Assembly (NCBI RefSeq): GCF_017603965.1
Contig: NZ_CP071955.1
Coordinates: 2,790,001-2,854,000 of the forward strand
DNA: 64,000 bases
From: Xanthomonas fragariae
GTDB taxonomy: Bacteria; Pseudomonadota; Gammaproteobacteria; Xanthomonadales; Xanthomonadaceae
Reading direction: 5' to 3'
In this document: positions 23,034 to 32,315 of the stretch, piece by piece
Layout of the letters: every line of letters starts with the position of its first letter
Position numbering within the stretch: position 1 is the stretch's first letter
Program-made: the position numbers and the translations under genes
The notes under the pieces: model-generated
Databases searched by the model: none
The model's input: only the letters and a program-made list of their open reading frames with translations
Told to the model about the DNA's origin: nothing

Positions 23034-23606
23034 TCATTCGACGACCACACCACGCTTGATCAGAATTCCGTGAATGGCACGCGCATATTTTTCGCGCTCC
23101 GCAGGCGTTTCGGAATGATAGGCGCCGACGGCGGCCCAGGTATTGCCGTATTTATTGGTCATCTCACGCAGCCGCCAAGCGGCCACATAAACGCTGACGC
23201 AAGGCTGCATCAAGGCGTCACTGGAAATGCCGTAACTGGAAAGACGCCGCAGGTGGATTGAATTGATCTGCATCTTTCCATAGTCAATGGTGCCGTTGTT
23301 GTTGCGATGGATTGCGTCGGCACGGCCGCGTGATTCCTGCCACGCAATGGCGCGTAGAACCCACGGATTGACATGTTGATAGCCGGCTGCTTCTTCAAAG
23401 CAGTCTGCGCGTGCGAGCGGTGAGGCGCACAGCAAAGCCACCGCAATCAACCCGCGTCGGCGAGGGGCGGCATTGTGCCGGGGATCGCGCGCGCGCCACC
23501 ATTCGCCTGCCCGCATCATTCTGGAAAATGTAGCCCAACGCTGTGGACTCCAAAGACCTGCGGCTTGCATAGACGGACACGTCGCCAGCGCATCGGTAGC
23601 TATCAT
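23034..23606 (-). CDS. hpa2: Hpa2, T3SS-associated lytic transglycosylase
   Basis: A 190-residue lysozyme-like protein. Hpa2 remodels peptidoglycan so the T3SS can cross the periplasm. It has an Arg-rich then hydrophobic signal segment (RRRGLIAVALLCASPLARA) and a transglycosylase SLT domain with the catalytic Glu in IAWQESRGRADA, followed by NNGTIDYGKMQINSIHL and YVAAWRLREMTNKYG. ATG 23606 has an AGG site at a good distance and yields a long leader before the signal peptide; ATGs at about residues 30-31 are alternatives. It is divergent from hpa1, with its own PIP-like box. Confidence 0.9.
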   Translation of the reverse strand: MIATDALATCPSMQAAGLWSPQRWATFSRMMRAGEWWRARDPRHNAAPRRRGLIAVALLCASPLARADCFEEAAGYQHVNPWVLRAIAWQESRGRADAIHRNNNGTIDYGKMQINSIHLRRLSSYGISSDALMQPCVSVYVAAWRLREMTNKYGNTWAAVGAYHSETPAEREKYARAIHGILIKRGVVVE

Positions 23607-23692
23607 ATCTGTTACCTAATCGTTATTGATTCAGCAAGGTTAAGCGGCGTGGCACGCAGCACCTGATCATCCAACGCCCGCTCGATTGCCAA

Positions 23693-23751
23693 ACTATAAC
23701 CGTGCTGTTTACACGCGTGGATCAAGGCGAACGAAACGCCTACGACGCAAA
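23693..23751 (-). promoter_or_regulatory. hpa2 promoter: imperfect PIP box and -10
   Basis: On the minus strand TTTGC (23751-23747) and TTCGC (23731-23727) are 15 bases apart, one change from the HrpX-binding consensus. A -10 element TATAGT lies at 23698-23693, 28 bases further, slightly closer than the usual 30-32. It faces hpa2. Confidence 0.6.
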
Positions 23752-23820
23752 CGAAATCATGGGGCGCGTCGCTGCAACACCACGATTTTTGCAGGGTCCC
23801 AGGCATTTCTCGCAATCAAG

Positions 23821-23882
23821 TTCGCAAGTAAAAGCGTGCTTTCGCATCCTGGCATGCGCACCGGCGTTGTCTCTTCTACTTT
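23821..23882 (+). promoter_or_regulatory. hpa1 promoter: perfect PIP box and -10
   Basis: TTCGC (23821-23825), 15 bases, TTCGC (23841-23845): a perfect plant-inducible-promoter box bound by HrpX. A -10 element TACTTT (23877-23882, fits YANNNT) follows after 31 bases. The hpa1 start is 100 bases downstream of the -10. Confidence 0.92.
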
Positions 23883-23982
23883 GCAGTCGGGGGCGGCAAA
23901 GCGCCCCCGCTCCGATTTTGCCGATGCAGCTTACCGGCAATCCGATATTTATTCATTTCAACTACATGAGACGGGAATCACC

Positions 23983-24360
23983 ATGGACTCATCTATCGGA
24001 AATAAATTTTCGAGTGTCAGCAACTTTCAGACGAATGGCATCGGGCCGCAGCAACACGACACCGCCAATCAGAACCCTTCTTCGGCTGGCTCCGAGCAGC
24101 AACTGGATCAGTTGCTCGCCATGTTAATCATGATGCTAATGCAGCAGAGCCAGGGCAGCGAGCAGGGCAATGAAACGAGTCAGGGCTCTGGAGGCAACGG
24201 AGGACAGCAGGGCAGCCAGGCTATGTCGCCGTTGACGCAGCTGCTGATGGGGATTATTACTCAGCTGATGCAGGGTCAAAACGGCGCCGGTAGCGCGGGC
24301 AACGGTAGTTTTGGCAGCAGTTTCAATTCCAACCTGTCTACCGTCACCGGCCAAGCTTGA
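23983..24360 (+). CDS. hpa1: Harpin Hpa1
   Basis: A 125-residue harpin (Hpa1/HpaG/XopA family). Harpins are secreted by the T3SS, are heat-stable and Gly/Gln/Ser-rich, lack Cys, and help translocation and trigger plant responses. The sequence starts MDSSIGNKFSSVSNF, has a helical hydrophobic stretch LDQLLAMLIMMLMQQ, a Gly/Gln-rich middle (QGSGGNGGQQGSQ) and a second helix LTQLLMGIITQLMQG. The start ATG 23983 is well placed behind the perfect PIP box; longer upstream reading lacks harpin character. It is followed by a strong terminator. Confidence 0.93.
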   Translation: MDSSIGNKFSSVSNFQTNGIGPQQHDTANQNPSSAGSEQQLDQLLAMLIMMLMQQSQGSEQGNETSQGSGGNGGQQGSQAMSPLTQLLMGIITQLMQGQNGAGSAGNGSFGSSFNSNLSTVTGQA

Positions 24361-24370
24361 TCGACCGAAG

Positions 24371-24409
24371 CATTCAGGCTGCCGCCACCTGCGGCAGCTT
24401 GAATGTTTT
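24371..24409 (+). terminator. Rho-independent terminator of hpa1
   Basis: A 15-base stem (24371-24385 with 24391-24405, one G-T pair) closes a five-base loop CACCT and is followed by TTTT. It starts ten bases after the hpa1 stop. Confidence 0.9.
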
Positions 24410-24443
24410 AGAGCGGCTAACAAGTCGTTTTGTTAGCCGCTCT
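24410..24443. repeat. Hairpin made of joined element ends
   Basis: A perfect 14-base stem, AGAGCGGCTAACAA with TTGTTAGCCGCTCT, around the loop GTCGTT. GGCTAACAA and TTGTTAGCC are the outer ends of the scattered inverted-repeat elements, so this may be an internally deleted copy. It lies between the hpa1 terminator and the hrcC stop and could also stop hrcC transcription. Confidence 0.65.
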
Positions 24444-24473
24444 TACAGAGTTGTTTTGCGCCCGTAGCTTTGC

Positions 24474-26294
24474 TCAGGGCGAGACGATATGCGGCGTCAG
24501 CAAGAACAACCGCTGCAACCGCGACCCGCTCTTCTGGCGATGCTTAAACAGGTTGCCGACCAGAGGAATCTTGGAGAGGCCGGGAACCTTGTTCAAATCC
24601 GTCTGATCGGTATCGGAAGCATAACCGGCAATCAGCAGACTCTGGCCTTCGTTGACGAACGCCTGCGTGGTAATTTCGCTGGAAGTGATGACGGGAATAC
24701 CGTCGACTGTATCGGTGCCCAACTGCCCGTCTTCGATACGCACATCCAGCCGCATCTGTCCGTTTGGAGACCCCGGCACCACACTCGGCAATACGCGTAG
24801 CGACACGCCTGCAGACAGGTTGTAGAGGTCTGCGGACGCATAACCGCTGACACGCACGAATGCCTGTTGCTTGTGATCCATCACCGCTTCCACGTTGTCC
24901 AGCGTCGCAACCTGCGGGGTGGACACGATCTTGGCCTTATTGGTCTGCTCGAGCGCCGACACACGTGTCATCAGGTAACGTCCAGCGTCTCCCAGAACAG
25001 CCGTCAACGTACCTCCCAACGGAGCGGTGGCACCTGCAGCAGCCGCACCGCTCAGCACGCCGTCATAGCCCAGCTGATTGCCACGCCCGTCGCCGGTCTG
25101 CACATCCACACGCCGGCTGTGGAAACGCCAGTCGACGCCGAGATCCTGCATAGCGCCATCGCGGATCTCGATGATGGTCGCATCAATCTGCAGCAGCTTG
25201 GGGCGGTTGTCGAGCTGCTGGATCAAACTGGTGTAGGCGGCCATCCGCTCCGGGCGGTCGCGAATGAGGATGGCGTTGGTGCGGGGGTCGGCTTCGATCA
25301 CCGGCGCGTCGGACGCCAGCTCGCCGCCGCTGCCTGCGTCCACCGTCAGCGGCGCATCGCGGTGGGCCTGGCTCATCTCCGGCCACACGCTGGCCGGCGC
25401 ATTGGTGCCACTGCCCGGCAAGGGCGGACTGACCGGAGCCCGATCCGACGGCGCTCCACCGCCGAACCACGACGCAGGCAACCCAAGGATGCCGCTGCTG
25501 CCGCCACCGCCACTCAGGCCTTGAGCAGCGTTGCCGAAGGTATTGGACGAGCCACCGCCGACCGGTTGGACTCGCCCGAAATTAGCGCCCGGCCCTGGCA
25601 GCGCCGCAGTTGACGCGCCACGCACGCCGTAAATGCCACGCAACAAGCTGGCCATGCCCGGGATCTGGATGTCCTGCCCACCGATGCGGGTGGTGTGGTC
25701 GGCCGCCTGCGCATAATGCAGCTGAAACACCTGCACTTCGGTAGCGTCGCGTTGGCGCGCGCCCTGCTCGACCTGCTTGGCGATCGCTGTAACGGTATCC
25801 ACATAGCCCGGCGGGCCGGACACCACCGCCACGTGCGCAGCCTCGTCGTAGCGGATCGGAAAGCGCGGATCTTCCAGCCGCATGCGCGCAAGCGCATCGC
25901 GCAACGCACTCGTCGATGCGGCGCCTAAACTTAAGGTCGCATTTTTGGACTCGTTCGCGCCCCAAATTCTGAGCACGGCACCGTCGTAGTACCAGACGAA
26001 GCCGAATGTTCCAGATAGATCGTCAAGAAATCTCTGCGGCGTGGCCTCAAACTTGCCGCTGAGCGTGCCAGTCACCTCCGGTGAAATCCAGGTGGTGATG
26101 GATTGGCTGGCGGACAGATCGCGCAGCACTTCCTTGAGATCCTTGTGGTCGGCAACGTATTTGAAGGTGCGCGAGTGCCACGGCACCGGCGCGGCATTGG
26201 CGTGCGACGGCATCATCTGCAGCAGGCTAAGCAGCAAGGCAGCGCCTAACGGCGCGCGTCGATGGCGGTGAACTGGAGGACAGGCGTATGCCAT
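24474..26294 (-). CDS. hrcC: HrcC, T3SS outer-membrane secretin
   Basis: A 606-residue secretin (HrpA1 in older naming) that forms the outer-membrane ring. An N-terminal signal region (ALLLSLLQMMPSHANA) precedes the N0/N1 ring-building domains (YVADHKDLKEVLRDLSASQ), a low-complexity Gly/Ser/Pro-rich linker (about residues 220-320) and the C-terminal secretin domain with VVPGSPNGQMRLDVRIEDG and LLIAGYASDTDQTDLNKVPG. ATG 26294 has a GAGGGA ribosome binding site and gives a length equal to known HrcC; the in-frame upstream extension is not supported. No PIP box is seen in the 180 bases upstream, so it may be read from its own weak promoter or from hrpB. Confidence 0.95.
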   Translation of the reverse strand: MAYACPPVHRHRRAPLGAALLLSLLQMMPSHANAAPVPWHSRTFKYVADHKDLKEVLRDLSASQSITTWISPEVTGTLSGKFEATPQRFLDDLSGTFGFVWYYDGAVLRIWGANESKNATLSLGAASTSALRDALARMRLEDPRFPIRYDEAAHVAVVSGPPGYVDTVTAIAKQVEQGARQRDATEVQVFQLHYAQAADHTTRIGGQDIQIPGMASLLRGIYGVRGASTAALPGPGANFGRVQPVGGGSSNTFGNAAQGLSGGGGSSGILGLPASWFGGGAPSDRAPVSPPLPGSGTNAPASVWPEMSQAHRDAPLTVDAGSGGELASDAPVIEADPRTNAILIRDRPERMAAYTSLIQQLDNRPKLLQIDATIIEIRDGAMQDLGVDWRFHSRRVDVQTGDGRGNQLGYDGVLSGAAAAGATAPLGGTLTAVLGDAGRYLMTRVSALEQTNKAKIVSTPQVATLDNVEAVMDHKQQAFVRVSGYASADLYNLSAGVSLRVLPSVVPGSPNGQMRLDVRIEDGQLGTDTVDGIPVITSSEITTQAFVNEGQSLLIAGYASDTDQTDLNKVPGLSKIPLVGNLFKHRQKSGSRLQRLFLLTPHIVSP

Positions 26295-26474
26295 TGCATT
26301 CCCTCTGCGAGGCAGTGAAAGAAAATAGATAGATAGACCGGCACCTGGAATGCAGGGGCCGGCCGGGGATTGCGCGCCGGATGGTGCCGAGCTGCGGACC
26401 ACAGCGTTAGGCAGCACATCGGAGCTCATGCGATCAGTGTAGGCACCGCAAGGCTGGTCATGTCTCAACAAAGA

Positions 26475-27305
26475 TCAATGCGATGCGCCTCCCTTGCCGC
26501 CGGCGTTTGCGGCATCGTACAACTGCTGCTGGAAGTGGAGGAAGCTGAGTGCTTCACCGGACTGTGCAATAAAAACACTGGTGAGCAAGGTAAGCAGCAG
26601 CAGCGCCAGCACCCCACGGATCGGTTGACTCAGATTCGAGGGTTCCAACTTCTCGGCTGCGCGTGCCACAAAGCCGATGGCCAAGTCCACCAGCACCAGC
26701 ACCAACATCACTGGTGCGGACAGTTTGACGATTGCAGCCATCATGCCGTCGGTCTGCTGGACGACGAAGGACTCGGCGATCGCTCCCATGTCCGGGGCGG
26801 GCTGGCTAAGCGGCCACCAACGAAACGATTCGAACAGCGCGCCAAGCAACATCAGCATGCCGCCCAGCGCATAGAAGGTCACGATCGCCAACTGCGTCAA
26901 CACTGTGGAGACTGGCGTGCTCTGCTCACCGCTCAGCGGATTGGTCATCTGGACATTGTTGTAACCGGCCACATCGTCGATCAGCAGGCCTACGCTTTCG
27001 GCAACCCAGAACACCGTCGATGCGGCAAACCCGATTAGCAGGCCGATAAAGGCTTCCTTGAACACCACACCGACCAAGCCGGTTGCTTCGATCCTGGCCA
27101 GTGCATCGGCCGGTTGTCCATACGCGATGAACGAACTCAGCACATAAATCACCCCATTGCGCGCCATTCCTGAAAGACTGTCCTGCGCCGTTGCCGGCAG
27201 CACGGAGAACATCACGAAGACGCGCACCCCGCATAGCGCCAGCAGTGTCAGCAGCGACACGCCTTGCGATGAAAGCGCTAGCAGGGCCGTGGCGGTGTCG
27301 TTCAT
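26475..27305 (-). CDS. hrcT: HrcT, T3SS export apparatus inner-membrane protein
   Basis: A 276-residue SctT/FliR-family protein of the export gate. Several membrane helices are visible (LSSQGVSLLTLLALCGVRVF, GLVGVVFKEAFIGLLIGFA, VLTQLAIVTFYALGGMLMLL, APVMLVLVLVDLAIGFVA, GVLALLLLTLLTSVFIA). It forms the gate with HrcR and HrcS. The start overlaps the 3' end of hrpB7 by four bases, so translation is coupled. It is the last gene of the hrpB operon in this window. Confidence 0.95.
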   Translation of the reverse strand: MNDTATALLALSSQGVSLLTLLALCGVRVFVMFSVLPATAQDSLSGMARNGVIYVLSSFIAYGQPADALARIEATGLVGVVFKEAFIGLLIGFAASTVFWVAESVGLLIDDVAGYNNVQMTNPLSGEQSTPVSTVLTQLAIVTFYALGGMLMLLGALFESFRWWPLSQPAPDMGAIAESFVVQQTDGMMAAIVKLSAPVMLVLVLVDLAIGFVARAAEKLEPSNLSQPIRGVLALLLLTLLTSVFIAQSGEALSFLHFQQQLYDAANAGGKGGASH

Positions 27306-27811
27306 TGCCCCATTCCGCGCGCAGCACGGTGCAAGCGCCGCGAGACCAACGCTTCGATCGCGTCTTCTTCCTCCGCCGCTTCGCGTTGTGCTTGCCAGGC
27401 ACGGCGCGCACTGGCTGCTTTTTCTGCATACACATCCGCCTGCGCCTGCAACTTGCTCAATTTTTGTTGCACAGATGCGGCCTCATCGCGTGCGCTCTGC
27501 AACGACTGCCCGGCCATCGCTAGCGCTTGCTCCGCAGCACGGCAGCGCTCGTCCAGCACCGCGCGAAAGCCTTGGTGCTGCAAGATCGCGTCGATGCCGA
27601 TCGGATCACCCACGCCGGCCTTGTCGACTAGCGCAGCGTCAAACGCGGCCAGACGCGTGGTACAGGCGTCGGCCTCTTGACTGCAACTGGCGAGCTCGCG
27701 GTCGCACTGCTCCACCGCACGCTTACATTCGCCCAAACGGTCCTGCAAACGCTGGCAGCGCCGCGTCTTCAATTGCTGCAAGGTCGTCCATGTGCTGGCA
27801 CGCTCAAGCAT
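27302..27811 (-). CDS. hrpB7: HrpB7, T3SS stalk-type protein
   Basis: A 169-residue, almost entirely helical coiled-coil protein rich in Gln, Ala, Arg and Glu (for example [20 protein letters not shown]). It occupies the slot of the SctO/FliJ stalk between the ATPase HrcN and HrcT, and by position and type it probably couples HrcN to the export gate HrcV. It overlaps hrcN by eight bases and hrcT by four. Sequence conservation in this family is weak, so the call rests on gene order and coiled-coil character. Confidence 0.9.
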   Translation of the reverse strand: MLERASTWTTLQQLKTRRCQRLQDRLGECKRAVEQCDRELASCSQEADACTTRLAAFDAALVDKAGVGDPIGIDAILQHQGFRAVLDERCRAAEQALAMAGQSLQSARDEAASVQQKLSKLQAQADVYAEKAASARRAWQAQREAAEEEDAIEALVSRRLHRAARGMGQ

Positions 27812-29132
27812 CGTCGATCACGCAGGCTAGCTGTTCCAAAGTGGTGTCATAGTCGCTGAGCTGATCGGTGGACTGGCTGAGGAAGTCGCGAATCGCATCG
27901 ATCCTGGCGATCGCCTCGTCGGCGACCGCATCGCTGCCCTCGCGGTATTCACCGACCTGCAGCAAAGTCTCCACCTCATTATGCTTGGCCAGCAAACGCC
28001 GCAGCTGGCCGGCATACTCGCGTTGCTGGGGAGACACGATCTGGCTCATCACCCGGCTCAGGCTTCCCAACACGTCGATTGCGGGGTACTGGTTTTTGGC
28101 AGCGATCTCGCGCGAAAGAATCAGATGCCCATCCAGGATACCGCGCACTTCTTCGGCGATCGGATCGCTGCCGGTGTCGTCTTCGGCCAGCACGGTGTAA
28201 AACGCGGTGATCGAGCCCGTCTCGCCCATCCCGGCACGTTCCAGCAGCCGTGGCAACTCGGCAAACACCGACGGCGGAAAGCCGCGACGTGTGGGTGGCT
28301 CGCCGGCGGCCAGACCGATCTCGCGCTGTGCGCGGGCAAAGCGCGTCAGCGAGTCCATCATCAGCAGAACGCGCATACCCTTGTCGCGAAAATACTCGGC
28401 GATGGCGGTGCCGACATAGGCGGCCTTGGCGCGTTCAATGGATGAGCGATCCGAAGTCGCGCACACCACCACACTGCGCGCCAGACCGTCTTCGCCAAGA
28501 ATCATCTCGATGAACTCGCGCACTTCGCGCCCGCGCTCGCCGATCAGTACGATCACGTTGACGTCGCACTGCGTGCCGCGCGCGAACATCCCCATCAAGG
28601 TACTCTTGCCGACGCCGGCTGCGGCGAAGATGCCCATACGCTGGCCTTCGCCCAGCGTCATCAAGCCGTCGACGATGCGCACGCCGGTCGGCATGGGCTG
28701 TTCGATCAGCCGGCGACGCATCGGATCGGGCGCCTGCGCCTGGATCTGTACCCAGCCGTCGCAGGCGACAGGACCCTGCCCGTCCGCCGGCTCGCCCAGA
28801 CCATCGAGCACGCGTCCCAGCAGCTCAGATCCGACCGGCACGGCCAACGGCCGCCCCAGTCCGACCACGCGCGTCTCGCGCGACAACCCGAGCAGCTCGC
28901 CGAACGGCGCCAGCAAGGCTAGATTGCGACTGAAGCCCACCACCTCGGCTCGCTGCAACAGCGTGCCATCGCGCTGGCGCAACTCGCACACCTCGCCAAG
29001 ACTGACCTGTACACCGGCGACCTTGAGCATGGTGCCGATCACTTCGACGACCTTGCCGTAACGACGCCCGAAGGCGAGCGTGGCCAATTCGCGCTCGAGC
29101 GTGGTCTCCAGCCGCGGCATCTCAGAAAGCAT
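27804..29132 (-). CDS. hrcN: HrcN, T3SS ATPase
   Basis: A 442-residue SctN/FliI-family hexameric ATPase that unfolds substrates and detaches chaperones such as HpaB. The Walker A motif is [11 protein letters not shown], Walker B sits in [14 protein letters not shown], and the F1-type signature ALPYFSxR-like region reads [20 protein letters not shown]. It starts at ATG 29132, overlapping hrpB5 by 11 bases. In the Xanthomonas hrpB operon it follows hrpB5, as here. Confidence 0.97.
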   Translation of the reverse strand: MLSEMPRLETTLERELATLAFGRRYGKVVEVIGTMLKVAGVQVSLGEVCELRQRDGTLLQRAEVVGFSRNLALLAPFGELLGLSRETRVVGLGRPLAVPVGSELLGRVLDGLGEPADGQGPVACDGWVQIQAQAPDPMRRRLIEQPMPTGVRIVDGLMTLGEGQRMGIFAAAGVGKSTLMGMFARGTQCDVNVIVLIGERGREVREFIEMILGEDGLARSVVVCATSDRSSIERAKAAYVGTAIAEYFRDKGMRVLLMMDSLTRFARAQREIGLAAGEPPTRRGFPPSVFAELPRLLERAGMGETGSITAFYTVLAEDDTGSDPIAEEVRGILDGHLILSREIAAKNQYPAIDVLGSLSRVMSQIVSPQQREYAGQLRRLLAKHNEVETLLQVGEYREGSDAVADEAIARIDAIRDFLSQSTDQLSDYDTTLEQLACVIDDA

Positions 29133-29823
29133 CCGGCACCGCCTGCGGCATGGTCAGGACGCGGCGAATGACTCGCCGGATGCTACGCAGCTGATCGCGC
29201 AGATCGGCCTCGAACACGCCGGTATCCCATTCGCACACGCAGGCGCCCAAGACCAGACTGGCGTCGCCACACAGTTCCACCGGCATGGCCCAGCCCGCTT
29301 CCGCCGCCGCTGCATCGAAGGCGCGCCGGGCGTCGTCCACCGCCTCGGGATGCACGCTCACCCGCAAGGCTTTCGCCTCGTCCAGGGCGCCGTCCAGGGC
29401 TTGTGCAGCGCGCGCGTACAGCGCAGCGGGATCATGCCCGTGGACGACCTGTTCGCAAGCGCGCGCCACGATCTCGGCCAAGCGCTCGCGTGCGCGCTTC
29501 GCGGCGGCATCGGTTGCGAAGGCATGGCGCACGCCGCGCTCGTTCCATTCATCGAGCTGACGACGCAGCCCGGCTGCATAGCCCAAGCGTGCGCTGCGCT
29601 CCGCCTTGCCCTGAGCGGTTTTGAGGATCGCCTCGGCCTGCTGTTGCGCGTCGTCGAGCATGGCCCGTGCACGCGCCTGGGCATCCGTCAGCGTCTGCGC
29701 GCAACGCGCCTGCACCTCCACAGCTGCTGCATCCAGTGCCAGCACAGAGGCAAGTGCCTCGCGTGGGATGACGTCGCAGTCCAGGCCAACTGCTTCAGGT
29801 GTGGACCTCAGCCAAACGCGCAT
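29122..29823 (-). CDS. hrpB5: HrpB5 (HrcL), T3SS ATPase stator
   Basis: A 233-residue SctL/FliH-family protein that binds and regulates the ATPase HrcN and links it to the sorting platform. It has a long helical, Ala/Gln-rich N-terminal half ([20 protein letters not shown]) and a C-terminal domain with [19 protein letters not shown], the usual FliH/YscL ending. The start ATG 29823 ([18 protein letters not shown]) overlaps the end of hrpB4 by 16 bases; the upstream in-frame extension falls inside hrpB4 and is not used. Confidence 0.93.
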   Translation of the reverse strand: MRVWLRSTPEAVGLDCDVIPREALASVLALDAAAVEVQARCAQTLTDAQARARAMLDDAQQQAEAILKTAQGKAERSARLGYAAGLRRQLDEWNERGVRHAFATDAAAKRARERLAEIVARACEQVVHGHDPAALYARAAQALDGALDEAKALRVSVHPEAVDDARRAFDAAAAEAGWAMPVELCGDASLVLGACVCEWDTGVFEADLRDQLRSIRRVIRRVLTMPQAVPDAF

Positions 29824-30437
29824 GACAGCTCCGGCAACAGATTGGGAAGCGCATGCAGGAAGGCATCGCTTGCGCCATCTGCAGCGATAGGCGCCACTCG
29901 GGCAGCGCCCAACGGCAAACACAGCGCCACCACCTTGGCGACGCAGGGGTCGGGCCAGGCACCATCGGCCGCCAATCGACGCCAGCCATCGCCGATCCAT
30001 GCCGCCTGACTTGCATCCCGCGGCAACAGAGGCTCTGTCATGCCGGTGACTGCACGATGGCGCAAATACTCAAGCACCGCCGGCCCCACCCGCTGCTCGA
30101 ACCAGTCCAGACGCTCGCGCTCGATGCAGCGGCGCATCGCAAGTGAGCGCGAAAACAGCGCGCGGCTCATCAGCACCTTGGCGAACAATTCGGGCGCCAG
30201 CACGACCAGTCGGTTGGCCAGCGAATCGAACGCAGACAACTTCATGCTAGACCATCCCGACCAGACCTGAATCACACGCAAACGACGCTGCGCAGACGCC
30301 TGTTCCCAGCCCATCGATGCGACCGGGCCAAGCCAATGTGCCACCCGGTCGGCATCTAGCGATTGCGCCAAGGCAGCCACGGTCGCCGTCCATCGTTGAA
30401 TCCACATCGCTGCGTTGTCGATCCGTGCGTTATCCAT
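29808..30437 (-). CDS. hrpB4: HrpB4, T3SS sorting-platform protein
   Basis: A 209-residue protein of the HrpB4 family, which in Xanthomonas is essential for secretion and fills the SctK-like slot between HrcJ and HrcL. The sequence is rich in Trp and Arg (for example WIQRWTATVAALAQSLDADR) with no membrane helix or signal peptide. The length is the same as the well-studied Xanthomonas protein. The gene starts 10 bases after the hrcJ stop. The assignment rests on gene order and length plus overall character. Confidence 0.92.
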   Translation of the reverse strand: MDNARIDNAAMWIQRWTATVAALAQSLDADRVAHWLGPVASMGWEQASAQRRLRVIQVWSGWSSMKLSAFDSLANRLVVLAPELFAKVLMSRALFSRSLAMRRCIERERLDWFEQRVGPAVLEYLRHRAVTGMTEPLLPRDASQAAWIGDGWRRLAADGAWPDPCVAKVVALCLPLGAARVAPIAADGASDAFLHALPNLLPELSCAFG

Positions 30438-30446
30438 CCGACGATC

Positions 30447-31211
30447 TCACTCAGCATTTTTTCTGGTCAACTCGCGCAGTCGGTGCCAGCCGCCCCAGCG
30501 GCGCGCATCGGCCGTCGGCCACCAATACAGCGCTGCCGCACCAACCGCTACGCACAGCGCCAGCACGCATCCGGCCAGCCACGGCCACGCCCAGGCGCGC
30601 GGAGGGGCCGATGCAGATAATTGCGCATCGCTCTCCACACCGCCTGGCACCAGCGTGACACTGACATTTTCATAGGTCAGCCCTTCCACGCTGTGCATCA
30701 CCAGCGTCTTGATGCTGGGCACCAAGCTGGTCAGATCGCTGCCGACGCGAAACTTGATGAACACCGCAGCGCTGGAAGGTTTGACCGATGTCGCTAGCGG
30801 GTCGTTGTTGGGAAGCACGATCTCCACATCGGCGGCGATCACTCCATCGATATTCGACAAGGTATGCGATAGCTGCTGCGACACGCCATAGATGAACCGC
30901 ACGCGTTCTTCGGTGGGTGTGGAGATCAGGCCGTCCTTCTTGAACATCTCGCCGAGATTGGCGTGGCGCTCACGTGGCATGCCATGGGCGCGCAGCACGT
31001 CCAACGAATAAGAAATCTGATCGTGCGGCGCGTTGATCGCCCAGGTTTTGCCGTCGTCGGGGGTGACCTTTTCCGCATCCACACCGGCATGCAACAGGAC
31101 AGCCAGCATATCGTCCGCGTCGTTCTCGGTCAGTCCCGAATACAGCTGCTGACCGCAGGCCGACAGCAGCATTGCAAGCACCAGCACCAGAAGAAACCTG
31201 AGTCTTCGCAT
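30447..31211 (-). CDS. hrcJ: HrcJ, T3SS inner-membrane ring lipoprotein
   Basis: A 254-residue SctJ/YscJ-family lipoprotein that forms the periplasmic inner-membrane ring. The signal peptide ends in a lipobox LLSAC followed by [17 protein letters not shown], the canonical YscJ start. The periplasmic ring-building domain is followed by a C-terminal membrane helix ([20 protein letters not shown]) and a short cytoplasmic tail. Start ATG 31211 is one base after the hrpB2 stop, so translation is coupled. Confidence 0.96.
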   Translation of the reverse strand: MRRLRFLLVLVLAMLLSACGQQLYSGLTENDADDMLAVLLHAGVDAEKVTPDDGKTWAINAPHDQISYSLDVLRAHGMPRERHANLGEMFKKDGLISTPTEERVRFIYGVSQQLSHTLSNIDGVIAADVEIVLPNNDPLATSVKPSSAAVFIKFRVGSDLTSLVPSIKTLVMHSVEGLTYENVSVTLVPGGVESDAQLSASAPPRAWAWPWLAGCVLALCVAVGAAALYWWPTADARRWGGWHRLRELTRKNAE

Positions 31212-31212
31212 G

Positions 31213-31605
31213 CTATTGGTTCTTGAACAGCGTCTGCACGGCACTCTTGCCCGACTGCGCCACACCAACACTGACATTGAGGTTGAAACCGACCATGGTC
31301 ATCTCGTTCATCAACTTCATTTGTTGCGACACCATTTCCTGCATCCCCATGGTCGGCGCCTGCATGCTGAATGCATCGATATGCTCGGTCATGGTGCGCA
31401 CCCCATTGTCCTGCACGTCGACCAGCCGACTCACCATGCTCGGTTCTCCCACACGCTGCATGGTAGGAGGCAGCGGGCTGGACGACTGCATCAGCGCCTG
31501 GAAACGGTTGACCAGCGCTTGGTTAGGCGCTGCCATCGGCGACACCGCCTGCGTTGAAAGACTAGTACTGGCAGTGATCGGTGGGACAGGAGGAACGAGC
31601 GTCAT
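31213..31605 (-). CDS. hrpB2: HrpB2, T3SS inner-rod / early substrate
   Basis: A 130-residue protein that in Xanthomonas is secreted early, is needed for pilus assembly and acts as the inner-rod (SctI-like) component. Its C-terminus ends VQTLFKNQ, matching the VxTLxK motif known to be essential for HrpB2. The middle is helical ([20 protein letters not shown]). HpaP (HpaC) in the hrpC operon normally suppresses its export. It lies 37 bases after hrpB1. Confidence 0.95.
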   Translation of the reverse strand: MTLVPPVPPITASTSLSTQAVSPMAAPNQALVNRFQALMQSSSPLPPTMQRVGEPSMVSRLVDVQDNGVRTMTEHIDAFSMQAPTMGMQEMVSQQMKLMNEMTMVGFNLNVSVGVAQSGKSAVQTLFKNQ

Positions 31606-31642
31606 GACATGCTCCGCAGGCTGGGTGGGGTCTGGCTCTGGC

Positions 31643-32098
31643 TCAGGCGCGCAGATACTGTGCGTTGGGAACTTCCATCGGCGCGGCGGATTCTACCGCC
31701 GATTCGACCTGTCCGGGTGTCGGGGTATAGCGTCCTGACAGCGCCTTGACCAGACTAACCGCGTCGGCGTCGGCGTCCTCTTCGATCACACTCTCTACAA
31801 CGCCGTGCCACGACGGGTCGCCCAGCGCAAACAAACAACACGCATACAAGGCCTTGCACAAAGGCTTGGAGCTCGCATCGCCTTCAAGTTCACGCAACAA
31901 GCGCGCTCCCTCCAGATAACTGCCGCGCTTGATCGCAATCCAGGCATCAAAAGTATTCAGCGCCTTCAGATCTGGCCGCAGCACCCGCACTGCGGCCAGC
32001 ACCGCTGCGCCCTCTTCGAGTTTTTCGTGCGTAAGCGCTACCGTGATCAGCTCGATCAGCCCATTCACAACTTCACCAGGGCACTCAATCTTTTCCAT
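31643..32098 (-). CDS. hrpB1: HrpB1, periplasmic T3SS component
   Basis: A 151-residue HrpB1/HrpK-type protein. In Xanthomonas it binds peptidoglycan and HrcC or HrpB2 in the periplasm and promotes secretion. The sequence begins MEKIECPGEVVNGLIELITV, is helical with TPR-like packing (AAVLAAVRVLRPDLKALNTF) and lacks a clear signal peptide. ATG 32098 gives the known length; in-frame sequence further upstream contains the PIP promoter and is not coding. It is the first gene of the hrpB operon. Confidence 0.95.
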   Translation of the reverse strand: MEKIECPGEVVNGLIELITVALTHEKLEEGAAVLAAVRVLRPDLKALNTFDAWIAIKRGSYLEGARLLRELEGDASSKPLCKALYACCLFALGDPSWHGVVESVIEEDADADAVSLVKALSGRYTPTPGQVESAVESAAPMEVPNAQYLRA

Positions 32099-32144
32099 AC
32101 CGCACCTCTCGTCATTCAATGGCTGTGGACAGCACGCATGCATA

Positions 32145-32205
32145 ACGCTACGCGTCCACGCAAACGAGAACCTTTCAGAAGCGAATACCCTAACGCCATC
32201 GCGAA
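32145..32205 (-). promoter_or_regulatory. hrpB operon promoter: perfect PIP box and -10
   Basis: On the minus strand TTCGC (32205-32201), 15 bases, TTCGC (32185-32181). A -10 element TAGCGT (32150-32145) follows after 30 bases. It faces hrpB1. Only 14 bases separate it from the hrcU PIP box, so one divergent control region serves both operons. Confidence 0.93.
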
Positions 32206-32219
32206 CAAACGCATCCGCC

Positions 32220-32282
32220 TTCGCACACCCACGCACAGATTCGCCTTGGAGGCAGATCGTCTGGCGGCAGGTCAGCCACACT
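32220..32282 (+). promoter_or_regulatory. hrpC operon promoter (hrcU): perfect PIP box and -10
   Basis: TTCGC (32220-32224), 15 bases, TTCGC (32240-32244), then a -10 CACACT (32277-32282) after 32 bases. It faces hrcU and is divergent from the hrpB promoter. Confidence 0.92.
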
Positions 32283-32315
32283 CGAAAGCGCAGTAACAGC
32301 GGCCGGAGATCGTCA

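Noticed and set aside
26295..26474. PIP box for hrcC
   Set aside because: I searched the 180 bases before hrcC for TTCGC pairs 15 bases apart and found none; the nearest pattern has wrong spacing.
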